Shown here piece by piece: positions 24,462 to 39,024 of a DNA stretch of 64,000 nt. Within the stretch, counting starts at the first letter, position 1, and each line of letters begins with the position of its first letter. The stretch covers positions 465,001-529,000 of the forward strand of contig JANTQA010000012.1 of the NCBI GenBank assembly GCA_027625915.1, read 5' to 3'. Under the pieces are notes generated by a model. The model worked only from the letters and a program-made list of their open reading frames with translations. It made no database searches and had not been told where the DNA came from. A program made the position numbers and the translations under genes. The DNA is from Anaeramoeba flamelloides. Taxonomy: Eukaryota > Metamonada > Anaeramoebidae.

Positions 24462-25161
24462 CACTACAAGGAAAATTTAAATACATAAAATTAAAGTTAG
24501 CCTAAACTATACATTGTATTTCAGTTATACTTCTTTTATAAATTATTTTTTCAAAGTTATCATAATTTTAAGTAATAAAAATAGGATAGCTTTTAAACTC
24601 ATGAAAATCTGAATACCCCCCTTCTTCAAAAATACCGACTTTTGAAAAAAACACCTATTTTCAGGGTATTTTTTTATTGGAAAAAGTTGAAATGAATTAA
24701 TTTTTGATTGAACATTAAGATTGAAAAAAGAATATATGTTAAAGTAATTTGCAGAAAAAAACCGGGAACGTATATAAAAACTCAAACATGGAAAAAAATA
24801 AAATGATAAAAAATATTCCAAAAACAGATAAAAAATCAGATTTTCAATTTAATTTAGCGATATCTTTTGATTGGAATATTTTGTACTATTTTCAAATTGA
24901 AAAATATGTTTCCTTTTATACTATTAAAAAAATACTTGAAAATTATCTCTCTACTAAGTCAATTAAAAAATTCAAAAACTTTACAATTAAAAATGAAAAA
25001 AATATTACTGAAAAATTTCATTTTTTTTTCAATTCCTATTAATATCTATTAAAGTTGTAAACCTCATTGAAAATTGTTATGTATAATAATGTTTATTATA
25101 TGAGTGTATTTCAAAAATACAAAATTTAGAGATTTTTTTTTGAAAAATTTTCCTTGTAGTG
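24462..25161. mobile_element. CACTA-like non-autonomous element
   Basis: 700 bp with perfect inverted ends CACTACAAGGAAAATTT. The CACTACAAG end is typical of En/Spm (CACTA) transposons. The 3-bp flanks (CTT and TTG) do not match, so the class call is tentative. Two open frames of about 90 residues inside show no transposase motif. It lies next to ancestral intron sequence at 25170. Confidence 0.6.
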
Positions 25162-25989
25162 TTGTGTAGGTTTGTTTACTTTTATTTGTCTTTTTTCTCA
25201 ATTAACAACTTGAAAATATTTTCAATTAAGGACTATGTTTTAAGGTGAAAACAGTGAAATAATGTATAAAATCACCCTTGAAAGAGTTATAAAATCCAAG
25301 TAATATTTGTTCACTGAGAATTTCTTTTAGAATAAATGTGAAATTTTCACAATTTCAACAATTATCACAATTTTTACCGAGTCAGATCAAGCCAAAATTT
25401 TGATTTTAATATTTTAGAATTTCCATTTCAACTTTCTGAAATCACACTATTTTCTTGAGCTGTTCTACATATTTTTTAAATTTGCTTTTATAAGTTTGAA
25501 ATGTTTTAAAATTTGAAATTCGCTTGAAAATGCCCAAAAGCCATTTTTTGCAATTATTTTTTTTGTTATTTTCAATTTTCCTTTTCATTGAAAAACAAAG
25601 AAAAAAAGTCTTCTTGCAAAGGTAAAGATGACAAAAAATGTTTTTTTTTTTTTTTTGTCCAATTTCTTCTGTGTGAAAATTTTTTGTGAGAAGCGAAAGT
25701 GAAATAACACAATTATTCAACCCCCTCAAGGGTACGAACGTTATCCTTAAGATTGAAAAATTTTCCAATTTCGGATTCTCAAATATTCGTTCAATAATTG
25801 TATTAATCATTTAAAAAAAAAACCAAAATATTCAAAAGATCATTTGATCATTTATAATTTTGAGTTTTATTAATTTAGTATCTTTATTTTTGAAACTTTA
25901 AGAGAAAATTAAATTTATCATTTTAAATTTGAAAATAACAAGAAGTAAAACCATATTAGTTGTGGTTGTAATCTCTAATTAATTTTTGA

Positions 25990-27000
25990 CAAGATCTTTG
26001 GTTTTTTAGATAAGTCTTGGGGAATGTGGGTTTATTAATAGCGATTCTGTAATTTTCTTATTAATCAAAGTATCAATTAAAACTTTGAAATCTATTTTTG
26101 ACAAATCAAATATTTTAACATTCATATAATAATTAAAAATGTAATACGGCTTTAAAAAAATGAATTTTTAATCCATTAGAAATATTTTTTTCTTATAAGA
26201 TATTGATTAATTTTTTTGAAATTGGTATTAACTTTATCTAAGGTTAAACTTTAAATGAGTTTTTATTTATCTAACCAAATATCAAGGTATACAATTTCCT
26301 ATGAAATTAATTTTTTTTATAGTTTTATAATTATTCGGATTTCTTCCGAAATCTATTATTATTATTTTATATATATTTTTTGTACTTGAAAATTGATTTC
26401 TATCAATGATCCTTTAATAAGTAAAATAAAAACATCTACAAACATTTGGACATGTATTACTAGAAGGATTTGAATTTTTTTAGCAAGTTAAATGAGTAAT
26501 AAATCCAAATAATAAAGGAGATAATGAATCACCTATAAACATCAATTCCTTCTTTTGAATAATATACAAATAGATATTTTCCTATAATTTCATTTTTAAT
26601 AATTTTTTTTAAAATAAATAATAAATTAAAGAATGATGTATAGAATCAAAACATTTTTGAATATCAATTGTTACTAAATATATAACTTCTTTTTTGAATT
26701 TCCCTTTTTAATTTTGTGGTATTCATTCACTAAATTTAAAACTACAATTCTTGTATCTAATTTTTTTTGAATCCAAATTAATTTATTGAGATTAAATCAC
26801 AAGAATCTTGGATTCCTTGTATATAAATAATTTGAGAAAAAATTTTGGAAGAGTTTAATTAATTGAAATTAGACAATAATTAAGTGGTATTCCTTTATCT
26901 CCAGATTTGTGAATGAATAATAAATTTTCATTTTTAAATCTACATAAGGAATGCCTTCATGGCACATTTTAATATGTTTGTTTTATGTGATTTCTGGATA
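25990..27000 (-). mobile_element. Degenerate LINE reverse-transcriptase fragment
   Basis: On the minus strand one can read GDKGIPLNY near 26890, TIDIQKCFDSIHHS near 26650 and GDSLSPLLFGFI near 26515. These are the ordered reverse-transcriptase motifs of a non-LTR retrotransposon, followed by a decayed catalytic segment. Many stops and frame changes separate them, so it is long dead. The text after the motifs resembles the LINE at 11122, suggesting the same lineage. Its ends are not defined. Confidence 0.75.
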
Positions 27001-27405
27001 ATTTTTTTTAATTTTAGAAAAACTTTTTCAAGTTTTTAAGACCTGAAATTTAAAAAAAGATAATATTGATTTTGAAAATTTTGAAATTTTAATAATCAAA
27101 CATTAGTAAAAAATATTTTGGTATGAATTTTAATTTTAATTTTTTGAATATAATTAAAATATTATATTCCTACATTCAGATAAATAACTTGAAATTTATT
27201 TTTTTCTAAAAAAAAAAATTATCAAAATTTAATTTTTTACAGATATTAAACAAAATTGGAATCAGATAAAAATTTTTTTTTTTAATTTTTTTTGAAAATA
27301 AATTCTATATGGATGAAATCATCAATTTAATACAAAATATAAAGTTCAGACAAATTATTTAAAAAATATTTTATAATAAAAAAATTAATAGTTGTATTAT
27401 TAATA

Positions 27406-28662
27406 GAGGTTTTGATGATAACATATATTATTAAAATATTAACAATAAAATCGTAATAGTATTAAAAAATTTATTGATTTGTCCAACTTTATCGCGATAT
27501 TTAACATTAAATCGCGATATTCGACATTCTCACAAAAAAATGAAAAATTATTTTTTTGATTTCAACTTTAAAAAATCTCTTGACTAGTAAAAAATCTTTT
27601 GACTTATACAACACTTTCCCTTTTAATAAATGTTTGAAAGTTTTTATAAGGGTTGTGAATTGTCTTCAAGTATTTGCGAGTTTTGAAAGACTGAAAACTT
27701 TTATAAAGGGAAGGAGTTTGGTTTGTAGTGGAAACACAAAATTTTAATCAATTCATTTTTTTTTTTAACAAAATATAAAATCTCAAACAAATTTTATTAT
27801 CAAACAAATAATTACCCATTTCAAAAATACACTTGAATATAAAATAGATGTGTTTTTTAAGAATGGAGTTGTTACATTCACAATTTTAAATAACCAAAAA
27901 GAATAAAGAATAATTTTCCTTCTTATTGGTGATCGATCAAACAAAAAACTCTAACCTCTAATTAAGTTTTCTGTCCAAATAAAAAGATGCTCGAAGAAGA
28001 AAAAGAACAAGAAGAAAAAGAACAAGAAGTCTTAATAATAGGTGATAATCTGGCAAGGATGTTGTGAAATCTTTTGAAGAGCTATCCAACTCCTTTTAGC
28101 TTTCTGAGAATATTGAAAATGTTTTAACCCAAGAACACATTCTTTAAAAAACAGATAAAGGGTTGGTTGTTTTAGAAGTTAATTATACAAAGCAATTTAC
28201 AACACCACGATTTACTGAAAAAAAAATATTTATTTATCTTTAGTTATTATTGTTATTGATCTTCAAGGATCAATAGGTTTGACAACCAAACCTAATGAAA
28301 ACATAATAAAACTCTTTGATCTGATCCTTGATTGAATCAAGTATCTTTTTTGTTGTTTTTTCAAAGAATAACTGTTATTTCACCTAATCTATTTTTTGAT
28401 AAAAAAAAATTTTTTTGTAAAAATATTTCTCAATTAACCCAAAAACCTATCAACTATTATATCGCGATTACTTTTTAATCACGATATTTTGGCATTTATC
28501 ACGATTTTATAATAATTATCGCGATTTTTTATATTAGTGCGATTTGTTATATTAGTGCGATAATATTGAATATCGCGATTTTCTGATATATCGCGATTTG
28601 ATAGAAATTATCGTGATTTTTGTAACTTTATCGTGAATTAAGCATGTTATCATCAAAACCTC
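27406..28662 (+). mobile_element. 1.26-kb TIR element, family F copy 1
   Basis: 1257 bp, flanked by TA, with TIR GAGGTTTTGATGATAACAT and a matching inverted right end. Both subterminal regions carry repeated ATCGCGAT-type octamers (27492-27525 and 28460-28635), which look like transposase binding sites. No transposase frame is recognised. Copies: 37544-38809 inverted and a fragment at 47022-48905. Confidence 0.8.
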
Positions 28663-30178
28663 TAATATATATATATATTTCCATATATCTCCCTTAGCAA
28701 CCCGGATTTGCCTAAATTTTAACAAGTTTAGAATATAAGAATTAAAATGATATCGATCCACTAATATATTTATTTTCTTATTTGTCTTTAATCTAGATTT
28801 GAATTATAACAAAAAGTCAAAATACTTCAAAGATAAAGTAGTTATGTTATTGTATTTTTTTTTTTGTATTTGGAAAAAAAAATAATTATTATTCATTTTT
28901 ACATTTTTTTTTTAAGTTTTTTATTTTTATTCTAATTTTTTAAATTTGAAATTTTATTACAATAATAGTAATTTAAAACCCAATACATTGATTTATTTTA
29001 ACAACAAATAAATAACGTTGTTAATTTTATGACAAAAAAAAAATAAATAAAAAAATATAATACTAAGAAATTTTCATTTTTTTTTAGATAAATTTTTAAT
29101 AACTATTAAATCATAATAAAATGAAATTCATTTCTTTAGGCCAAAATTACAAGTTTAATTTGAATAATAATCTAAAAAATTTATTTAAGCAATAGAAAAT
29201 AAAAGAAAAAACAAACAAACAAAAATGTAAAATAGTTTTCATTTATTACATTGGAATTAAACAAATAAAAACTTTTTTAATAGATAAAAAGTAATCAGCC
29301 CTAAATTTAAATATAAAATAAAAAATAACTTTTAAATATTATTCATAGATAATAAAATAATCTTCGAAATCAAGAATTTTAAATTTCTGAATTTTGTTAT
29401 TAGTAAAAATTTGAATAATATATTTGTGAAATTTGAATTTTTCAATCTAAATTAATCCAGATCTTGTAAAATGATTTTTGGCTATGGTCCCTTATCTAAT
29501 AATATTGTTTATTTTATGTCTAGATTTTAAAAAGTCAAAAATTAAAAAAATAATATAAAAAATAAAAATCAATTATCAATCTGACTCGAACTATTGGCCC
29601 AAATCATTTAAATTTGAAAAAAATACTAGTTGAAAAAATTTCCCAAATTTAAAATGAAAAAAAATATTATTTTTTTTTAAATTTAATTTAAATTTTTTTT
29701 TATTTTTAAATTATTTAGAATCAAATATATATATATTGCTACTGGATATTAATCAACAGATAAAATAAATTTTCAATGCTGATTTCAAAATATCTTTTGT
29801 AATGAATAAATTATATAATAAAGTATTTTAGGCAATTTTGGGGTACAAAGGACTCCAAAAAAATTTCCAATAAATTATGGTGTGTATTTTAATTATTAAA
29901 AATAAGAATTTTTTGATGTGTAGACAAACTTTTCAAAAAAAAAAAAATTGTTTGACAAAATTTAGATTAAAAAATCATTAAATCACAATTTCTAAGAAAA
30001 ATTTTTCAAAGGTTAAAAATGTTTTTTCAAGTTATTTTTCAAATATGTGTAACTATATAATTTTTAATTATAAATTTTTCTAAGATAATTGTTTATAAAT
30101 TCTATATCTTATAATCTTTTGATAACAATTTAAATTAAAAATTTCGTTTCGAATGCAATTAGTATATTTGGGGTTCTA

Positions 30179-31190
<1,012 letters not shown>

Positions 31191-31204
31191 AGGAAATTAA
31201 TTTC

Positions 31205-31525
31205 ATCTTACAGCCTTTAACTTTTCTGATGTTTTCTGTTTATTTAGAAAATAAATAGATTTTCTTTCGGTTTTTTTGAGTTTTTTTTATTTGTGAAGTG
31301 TTCTAGGTTTTTTTTACTTTTCGAAATAAACAGAAAATTTATTTAAATTTTGTGTTTATTTCGAAAAGTAAAAAAAATTTAACGAAAATCTATTGATTTT
31401 CCAAATAAATAGAAAAGTAAAAAAAACCTAGAACACTCCACAAATAAAATAAAAAACCTCAAGAAAACCGCCGTTGGTTTTCCAAAATTCAAAGGAATTG
31501 AGTAAAATCATGGATTTTTGATATT
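31205..31525. repeat. Palindromic-module cluster 4
   Basis: Contains a beta module (31311-31378, centre AAATTTATTTAAATTTT), a unit with AAAATCTATTGATTTTCC, a GAACACTCCACAAATAAAAT unit and half an alpha module after CCGCCGTTGG. It directly abuts the inverted copy of repeat G. Confidence 0.7.
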
Positions 31526-32060
31526 TTATACTTTTTACCTAATCCAAATTTCCCTTTTTAAGTTGTTTGGGATCCTTCGGTTCCTTAGGTTCCTCCTCTT
31601 TTTGTTTTTTTAGGTGCTTGGGGAGGCGTAATAGGAATAAGAAATCATTATAAGAATTGGTGGACTTGGTCATGACTAACCTAACCAAACTTGTTAATGA
31701 TCATATCTAAAACGAATTGAGCTGGATTTATGTTACTGTAGAGAACTGAATCCAACCAAAGTGAACCGAATTGGACTTTCCGTACAATCTGTCGAGTCGT
31801 TACTTGTACTGGATTTTTGCTGTCGAGTCGTTACTTGGACTGGGTTTTTGCGAAAACAAGATTTGGGAAACTTGCAAAAAAATAAAAACTAAATAATAAG
31901 AAAAAATAAAGCAACTCAATTTTGTAAAACCAAATCTTATTCATAAAACCTTCGCACTTTATAGATTCAACCCATCTATAAAGTTCTAAAAAACTTAATA
32001 AAGTAACCTATTTCATTTGATCTATAGTTGTTCAAATATTTAGATCTCTTTATTAAAACA
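31525..32060 (-). repeat. Dispersed repeat G, copy 2
   Basis: Reverse-orientation copy of 8364-8906, bounded by ATACTTTTTACC on the left and TCTTTATTAAAACAAG on the right. The short tandem pair with GAGTCGTTACTTG is at 31788-31850. It adjoins a LINE tail. Confidence 0.65.
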
Positions 32061-32325
32061 AGAAATTATTGAAAATATTGAGCATTTTTTATGGGTCTAT
32101 CCTTCCTATGAAAAAGATAGATTAATTTTTCATAACAAATTAAAAAAAAAAAAAAAAATCTTCTTGAATTAATTTCAAATCAAAACAGTTTGAAACTATT
32201 TTCATTAATATATAATCGTGAAACCTATGATTTTATGCTTAAATTTCTTTTTGGGAATTTAAGTAAAAGGGCATCCAGAGTGTAATTTACACTTCTTCAA
32301 TAATAATAAAAAAAAAATCATGGAT
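32060..32325 (+). mobile_element. LINE 3' terminal fragment
   Basis: Reads QEIIENIEHFLWVYPSYEKD near the left end, then untranslated sequence ending CACTTCTTCAATAATAA. It matches the last part of the LINE at 11122-12853 and lacks the MITE nested there. Confidence 0.7.
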
Positions 32326-32334
32326 TTTTTTTAA

Positions 32335-32690
32335 ATATTATGAATTCTGAGAAAAGTTCCGTTCAGTTTTTTTTTTTTTAATTTTAGAAATTAAAATAAA
32401 ATTTCAAAAATTTTCTTTTTATTGACTGAAATTAAAAAAAACCGCCTTTAGCTTTTCCAGAATTGAAAAGAATTGAGCAAAATCTTTGATTTTTCTCCAT
32501 TCTTTTGAATTCTGGAAAAGCGCCGTTAGGTTTTTTTGAGTTTTTAGAAATAAACCGAAAATTTATTTAATTTTCTTTACATTCCAAAAATTAAAAAAAA
32601 CCTAGGCATTCTACGGTACTCTACGGCACTCTACGTCACTTGAAGACACTTTACGGCACTTTAAGGCACTTCCCTAATAAATAAAATTTT
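32335..32690. repeat. Palindromic-module cluster 5
   Basis: A beta-like module, an alpha module (32453-32522) and a unit around CTTTACATTCC are followed at 32605-32675 by a degenerate tandem run of CTCTACGGCA, about 11 bp per unit. Gene 4 has a close relative at 58800-59010 in the corresponding intron region. Confidence 0.7.
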
Positions 32691-33438
32691 TGTTTCGAAA
32701 TTTTAATAAAGAATCATAATTTACTTTATCATTTACCATGACAAAACAAATAATGATTCAATATTTTGAATAATATCTTTGATATTAATTTGATTATTTT
32801 AATTAATTTGAATGAGTTCTTTAATCCAAATTTGTTTGATTTACTTTATAGAATGTGAAGTTCGATAAAAAATGATCGATATCACAATAATTATTAAATT
32901 GAAATATTTTTTACATAAATTGCAAGATTTTGTTTCCATTTGATTCTTATCAGAAACATAAGAATATCTATTTACGTAATTTGTGAAATTTCTTGGTTTT
33001 AATCTAAAAGTAGAACCATTCCATTAATATATATATTTATATCAATATTTTATTGTTAGGTTTATTTTTAATTTGAAAGAATAGATGTCAAATCAAAAAT
33101 TTTATTCTATTCATTTAAATTATGGAAAGCCTATTTATCTTATTACTATCTATTACTCCCAACTGTATTCTTTTGTAATACTACACTAACTACTTTGAAA
33201 AAAAAAAAAAAATTCAAATTTCATAAGATGTGGTTAATATTACCCCCCTTTATAATATAAAAAAAAATAAAATAAAAATTTATTCAATTCTTATTTCTTT
33301 ATATTTCCCTGAAAAATCCAATTAATATAAATAATTAAATATAATTAAATTTCACCAATCAAGATAAAAAAAAAAATTAAAAATAAACATTCTTCGATCT
33401 AAAAAATAAAAATATCTTTAAAAAAATAAAATAAACAG

Positions 33439-34523
33439 GTGAATTAGGATTGGGACACAAGAATGATGCTTTAACACCAACCCAAATCAAACTTGAATTT
33501 ACTGTTGAAGATATTTCAAAAATCAGAATGGCATACCGATTAACCTCTATTCTGACAAATGATGGAAAACTTTATGTAACTGGTTCGAAGCAAATAACTG
33601 GGTTTGAAAGTGATTTAACCGAATTTAAACAATATCCACAATTTAAAAATAATAATACAATCATTAAAGATATTGATTGTGGTTTTGATTTATTTGCAAT
33701 CTTAACACAAGATAATGAAATTTGGGTTCAGGGTAAATTTAATGGTTTGAATTCCGATAGTTCATCAGTAATTAGAAAAATTCAAACAGGAACTAATATA
33801 ACCAATGATCTTTCAACTTATAATCGAATAAAATGTTGTGAAGAAAATTTAATCTTCTTTATAAAATCAAATTCATATTTAAGTCAAGATCTTGAAAATT
33901 TATTAAAAAATGGATACTTTTCTGATTGTGACATCCAAAATATTCCAGTTCATAAAATATTAATTGAAACAAGGATTGGAAAATCATTTGATTTGATCAA
34001 AAAATATTTGGAATCAAATTGCAAATTAAATGAAATTCAAGATTTGTTAAAATGGATTTATTGTGATGAAATGATCAATTTCAAAAGAACAAATGAAATT
34101 TTAAATCATTTTGGAATCCAAAATGCACAAAAAACCAAATTATTAACAAATGATTTAAAACAATTATTATTTGATGAACAAAATTCTGATTTTAAACTTG
34201 TTGTGAAAAATGAAGAAGAAGATGAAGAAGAAGAAGAAGAAGAATTGTATATTCATAAATTTATCTTAGCAGCGAGAAGTGGATTATTTTTGAATATGTT
34301 TCAAAATCTTGAAGAAAATTTACAAAAAGTCAAAGATTATTCTGGAAAATCATTAGAAACCATTGAATTATTAATATCATTTTTATACACTGACGAACTA
34401 CCCATCACTGCAGATACAGATCAAGAATTCATCAAAGAAGAATTTGAAGATATTGTTGAATATTATCAATTAAATCCCACAATACCAATGATGGATATTT
34501 TTGAAAAATATTCTAAAAAATAA
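33439..34523 (+). CDS. RCC1-BTB protein, gene 2, exon 2
   Basis: Follows AACAG. It completes Gly211 and adds 360 residues; the first codons give ELGLGHKND, closing the RCC1 repeat. There is no upstream ATG, and the TTG at 33450 is an internal Leu. It has two more propeller repeats, a divergent first BTB (SDCDIQNIPVHKILIE) and a canonical second BTB (HKFILAARSGLFLNMF). The acidic loop is the longest of the four (EEEDEEEEEEE), encoded by GAA/GAT repeats. About 200 bp around 34000-34200 differ from gene 1 at a single base. Confidence 0.9.
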
Positions 34524-34596
34524 TTTTATCAAACAAATTCGTTATTTTAATTTAAAAAAAAATCCTTTTAACATACAATTCTTTTTTTTTTTATTA

Positions 34597-34602
34597 AATA
34601 AA
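34597..34602 (+). terminator. Poly(A) signal of gene 2
   Basis: AATAAA 73 nt after the stop codon, at the same relative place as in genes 1 and 3. Confidence 0.5.
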
Positions 34603-34944
34603 TTAATCATTTATTTTATTTCAATTTTTATTTTTATTTTTATTTTTTTTATTTTCTTAATTTAACTTTGGATTTTTATAAACAAACCTTTTTTAATCAA
34701 AAGAGCCCAGTTTTATTAAAGAAATAGAACATATTCTATGAGTTAATGCATTATTCTTCTGAAAATTATCTTTCAATTTTTTTCATTTTGTGAATTTTTT
34801 TTTTTTTCTTAATTAATATTTTTGAAAAAAAAAATAAAAAAAAAAAAAAATGTTTGAAAGTCTAAATTAACATTCAGAATAGTGAGACTTTTAATTTTCT
34901 TTTAATATACATATTTATAATAATAATCTCAACAAATAAAACTA

Positions 34945-35481
34945 AACTAAAATTCATAACCTTAACACACATTTAAATCAGTTAGAAGAACCACAATAAT
35001 CCAATTTCATTTAATATATTAATAATTTTGGTTTTTATAATTACTGAAAATCATTTTTTCATCTTTTTAGTTTTTTAAATTGATTTTATTTTTTTTATTC
35101 ATCACTTGTTTTGCTCAATCCAAAATTTTTTTGAACGAATTGGTATTTTATTGAAGTTGAGTTCTTCAAAACAGATGGACTGAAATAAAATTATTTGGTA
35201 GAATCTAACTATTTGATCGATCAATATTCCTAATAGAATTTAATCAAATTTATCAATTCATTTTTTTGTTTTGCTCTCTCCAAAATACTTAACACACTGA
35301 TAATTTTATTAATATTAATAATTATTTATTTTTTCTTTTGTGAGTGTTGTAATTTATAAACAAGTATTAACATTTCAATTTGTGTATAATTCGAATTTGG
35401 TATTTCTTTGAGGATTGATTAAATCAAATTTTTTTTTCAAAAATTTAATTTATGTGATGTTCAAAATTTTGAATTGGGGTT
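34945..35481 (-). mobile_element. TIR element, family B copy 4
   Basis: 537 bp, flanked by TA, same orientation as 20011-20538 and closest to it in sequence (shared TTTTGTTTTGCTCTCTCCAA). Ends are AACTAAAATTCATAAC and the complement of AACCCCAATTC. Confidence 0.8.
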
Positions 35482-35664
35482 TATAATTCTTTACTATTAA
35501 AAAGAATCAATTTCCCTTTTGTAAGATATTTATTCGATTTAAAATACTTTTAAAATCTAATTTAAAGGGGTCTTAACTTGAAACATAAAATTTCACAAAA
35601 ATTTTTACATTTAAAATTTCATAACAAAAACTACTAGAACCTGGAAAATTCGATTTTTCAACTT

Positions 35665-36465
35665 AAATTGGGTGTTTGAAATATTCCCGAAAATACCCGA
35701 AAATAGAAAATAAAAAAAAATTTTTTTTAACCACATAAAAACACTTTTTTAACAACTTTGAAGAAACCCTAGTGTGAATATACTTGGTTTAATGGTAAAA
35801 TAGTAATTTTACTTTCAGACAAAATATATTTTTTAAATTTTCTACTTTGAAGCTCCTCTTTAGAATTTTGGGTACCATTAGAGTATATTTGTATAATTGT
35901 TGGCACTTATTAGGGTAAGTGTATTTTTGCCAGGGCATTGGTATGGGTATGGGTTGATATTGTTTGTGTTTGTAGGTTTTGGTTAAACCAGTTTCTAGTT
36001 TGGAATTGGTTGTTAAAATAATCTTTGGCTTTGGTCACCTTGTGTAGGGTATGGGTAGATGTATCGTACGATTAGATATTATTTATTTATTTTTGGATTC
36101 CTTTAAGATTACAAAATTATGGCTAATGATAGACAAATAGAAATTATCTTTACAAGTAAATTTTCTCTCATTTAGTTAATACCATTTAGCAATGATCAGA
36201 AATGTTACAGGTACCTAAGGTATCAATTTCTTTCATACAAAATGGGTTTGAATACCATTCCCCTAAGATTTAATTTTTCACATTTTATATTTTTTAATTT
36301 TCAGAAAAAAATTTTTTCTACAATTATTTTCCAAATTTACCTTTAAACTGAGTATATTGTCACTAGGTTTTCTTCAAAGTTGTTCAACAAGTGTTTTTTC
36401 CCAGTTGAAAAATTTTTTGGGTATTTTCGATTTTCGGGTATTTTAGGAAATATTTGATAGATTCC
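35665..36465. mobile_element. Inverted-repeat block, unclassified
   Basis: Arms of about 110 bp at 35670-35785 and 36345-36460 are inverted copies (GAAAATACCCGAAAAT against ATTTTCGATTTTCGGGTATT, and ACTTTGAAGAAACCCTAGTG against CACTAGGTTTTCTTCAAAGT). The interior, about 560 bp, has G/T-rich sequence with GGGTATGGGT. The true ends and target duplication are not resolved. Confidence 0.55.
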
Positions 36466-36841
36466 TTAAATTGTAAAATATCTTTATAAAACTATTTTTT
36501 GATCAAAGATCTCTTATTAAACAAAAATTTTTATTTCAAATGTAAAGTTAGAAAAAAGTGAAAAAATAAGCAGATTTTTAATTTTTTCCTTAAAAATAAT
36601 TTAAAAATGATAATATAATATTAGTAAAATAAATGGGACTAAAATGTTTACAACTTTTTCAATATTTTTGTTTTTACAAATAGAGTTTTTAAAGAACTCA
36701 GTAGTGATTTGTGATTCTATTTGAAAAGTTAAAAATGAAAATATATAATCAAGTAAATATTTTTTCCGATTGATTATATAAATTTTTGTATTATTTTGTT
36801 CATTAATTTGAAATAATATTTTAAAAGTATATAAATATGTA

Positions 36842-37184
36842 CAACAATTTCCCACCTGGTGCGCACAATTTAACTTGTTTTAAAATTTTCATTAAAATTT
36901 CTTTGAACTTAAAAATCTGTTAAAATTAAATTATTGTTTTAACACCAAAACTCAAGAATAGCTCAATGAAAAGCTTCGTAAAAAACTTTTTCCTTTTTCT
37001 TTTGAACTTTTTTGAAATTATTTTTAAAAAATTCCATGCTGTAAGAGATCTTGTATATTAAGGACAATTCAAGACGATTTGAGTCCAAAATAACTAGAGT
37101 TCATTTCAATTGAAAGGAGTTTTTAGAAAGTTTAATGAAAATTTTACGAAAGTTAAATCGTGCACACCAGATTTGAAATGGCTG
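36842..37184. mobile_element. TIR element, family D copy 2
   Basis: 343 bp, with ends matching 1763-2106 (ACCTGGTGCGCACAATTTAA and its complement GTTAAATCGTGCACACCAG). TA flanks on the left; the right flank reads TTA. Confidence 0.75.
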
Positions 37185-37543
37185 TTATGATTCAATAACT
37201 TACAAACTGAGAACCACTAAATTTTTAAAAAGCCTGGTTTCCCCTTAAAATTTTTTTTTATTTTTTATTTTAAATTCCATAAAAAATGGTTTTTTGAATT
37301 GATTTCTTTCATTTTCTTTATTTTGTAAATTTCAAAGAAACTATTGTATGTCTTTTAGTTCTTTAAAAAATCACTCCTTTTTTCTCAAAACATTTTTTAA
37401 ATTTGACTTTTTATTCTCATTAAGAATGAATTTATCAAGGAATCAAAAATAAAGCCAATTTATATTTGACTTTAAAACTCATATAATTTCATAAAAATTT
37501 CAAAAAATAAATGTGTAAAAAAATAAAAAGAAAATTAATAATA

Positions 37544-38809
37544 GAGGTTATTGATGAGAACATACTATAATTCACGATTAAGTTTTTAAAAATCGCGATA
37601 ACTTCTATCAAATCATGATATATCAGAAAATCGCAATATTCAACCACATCACACTAATATAACAAATAGCGATATTCAATAAAATAGCAATAATTATTAT
37701 AAATTCGTGATAAATGTCAAAATATCGCGATTAAAAAGTAATTGCTACATAATAGTTGATAGATTTTTGGGTTAATTGAGAAATATTTTTACAAAAAAAT
37801 TTTTTTTTCAATCAAAAAATAGATTAGGTGAAATAAGTCATTATCTGAAAAAACAACACAAAAGATACTTGACTCAATCAAGGATCAGATCAAAGAGTTT
37901 TATTGTGTTCTCATTTGTTTTGGTTGTCAAACCTATTGATCCTATTTGATCAACAACAATAAGAAATAAAGAGAAATAAATATTTTTTTTTCAGTAAATC
38001 TAGCTATGTAAAAATTGCCTTGAATAATTAGCTTCTAAAACAACCAACCCTTTATCTGTTTTTTAAAGAATGTGTTCTTGGGTTAAAACATTTTCAATAT
38101 TCTCAGAAAGCTAAAAGTGGTTGGATAACTTTTTCAAAAGATTTCACAATATCCTTACCAGATGATCACCTATTATTAAGATTTTTTGTACAATTGTTGT
38201 CTTCTTTTTCTTCTTATTCTTCGAGTATCTTTGTATTGGATAGAAAATACAATTAGAGGTTAGAGGTTTTGCTTTGATCGATCACCAATAAGAAGGAAAA
38301 TAACTATTTATTCTTTTTGGATAAGTATAATTGTGAATGTAACAACTCCATTCTTAGAAAACACATCTATTTTATATTCAAGTTTATTGCTGAAATGGGT
38401 AATTATTTGTTTGATAATAAAATTTGTTTGAGATTTTATATTTTGTTAAAAAAAAAAATGAATTGATTAAAATTTTTTATTTCCACAATAACCAAACTCC
38501 TTCCCTTTAGAAAAGTTTTCAGTCTTTCAAAACTCTCAAACACTTGAAGACAGTTCACAACCCTTACAAACACTTTCAAACATTTATTAAAGGGGAAAGT
38601 GTTGTAAAAGTATCAAGGCTTTGTAAAAGTCAAGAGATTTTTTAAAGGTAATTTCAAAAAAATAATTTTTCATTTTTTTGCAATAATAATGTTGAATATA
38701 GCGATTTTATGATTTATTCGCCATAAAGTTGGACTAATTGCGATTTTTTAAATATTATTGCGATTTTATTGTATAACGTCATGATATTATATGTTATCAT
38801 CAAAAGCTC
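37544..38809 (-). mobile_element. 1.26-kb TIR element, family F copy 2
   Basis: 1266 bp, inverted relative to 27406-28662 and slightly more degenerate. It lies 360 bp before the start codon of gene 3, so it may have displaced distal promoter sequence. Confidence 0.8.
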
Positions 38810-39024
38810 GAATACAAACCAAATACTGTTTATTGTTTTTTTTTTCTGGTATTTGAATTTTGAATGGGACAAAATTTTCACTTCTTTTACCAATTTGTCT
38901 TGAATAAATAGAGTTTGATCAGAAGATTGTTGTAATTTGGGATCTAAATGAAATGGTTATTGAAAAGGAAGTGTAAATTTAATCCCATTTAGAAATCAAA
39001 TACCAGTTTGAAAATTTTCTCATT

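Noticed and set aside
24749-25042. Transposase of the CACTA-like element
   Set aside because: The frame is Lys/Asn/Phe-rich with no DDE or zinc-finger pattern and is too short.
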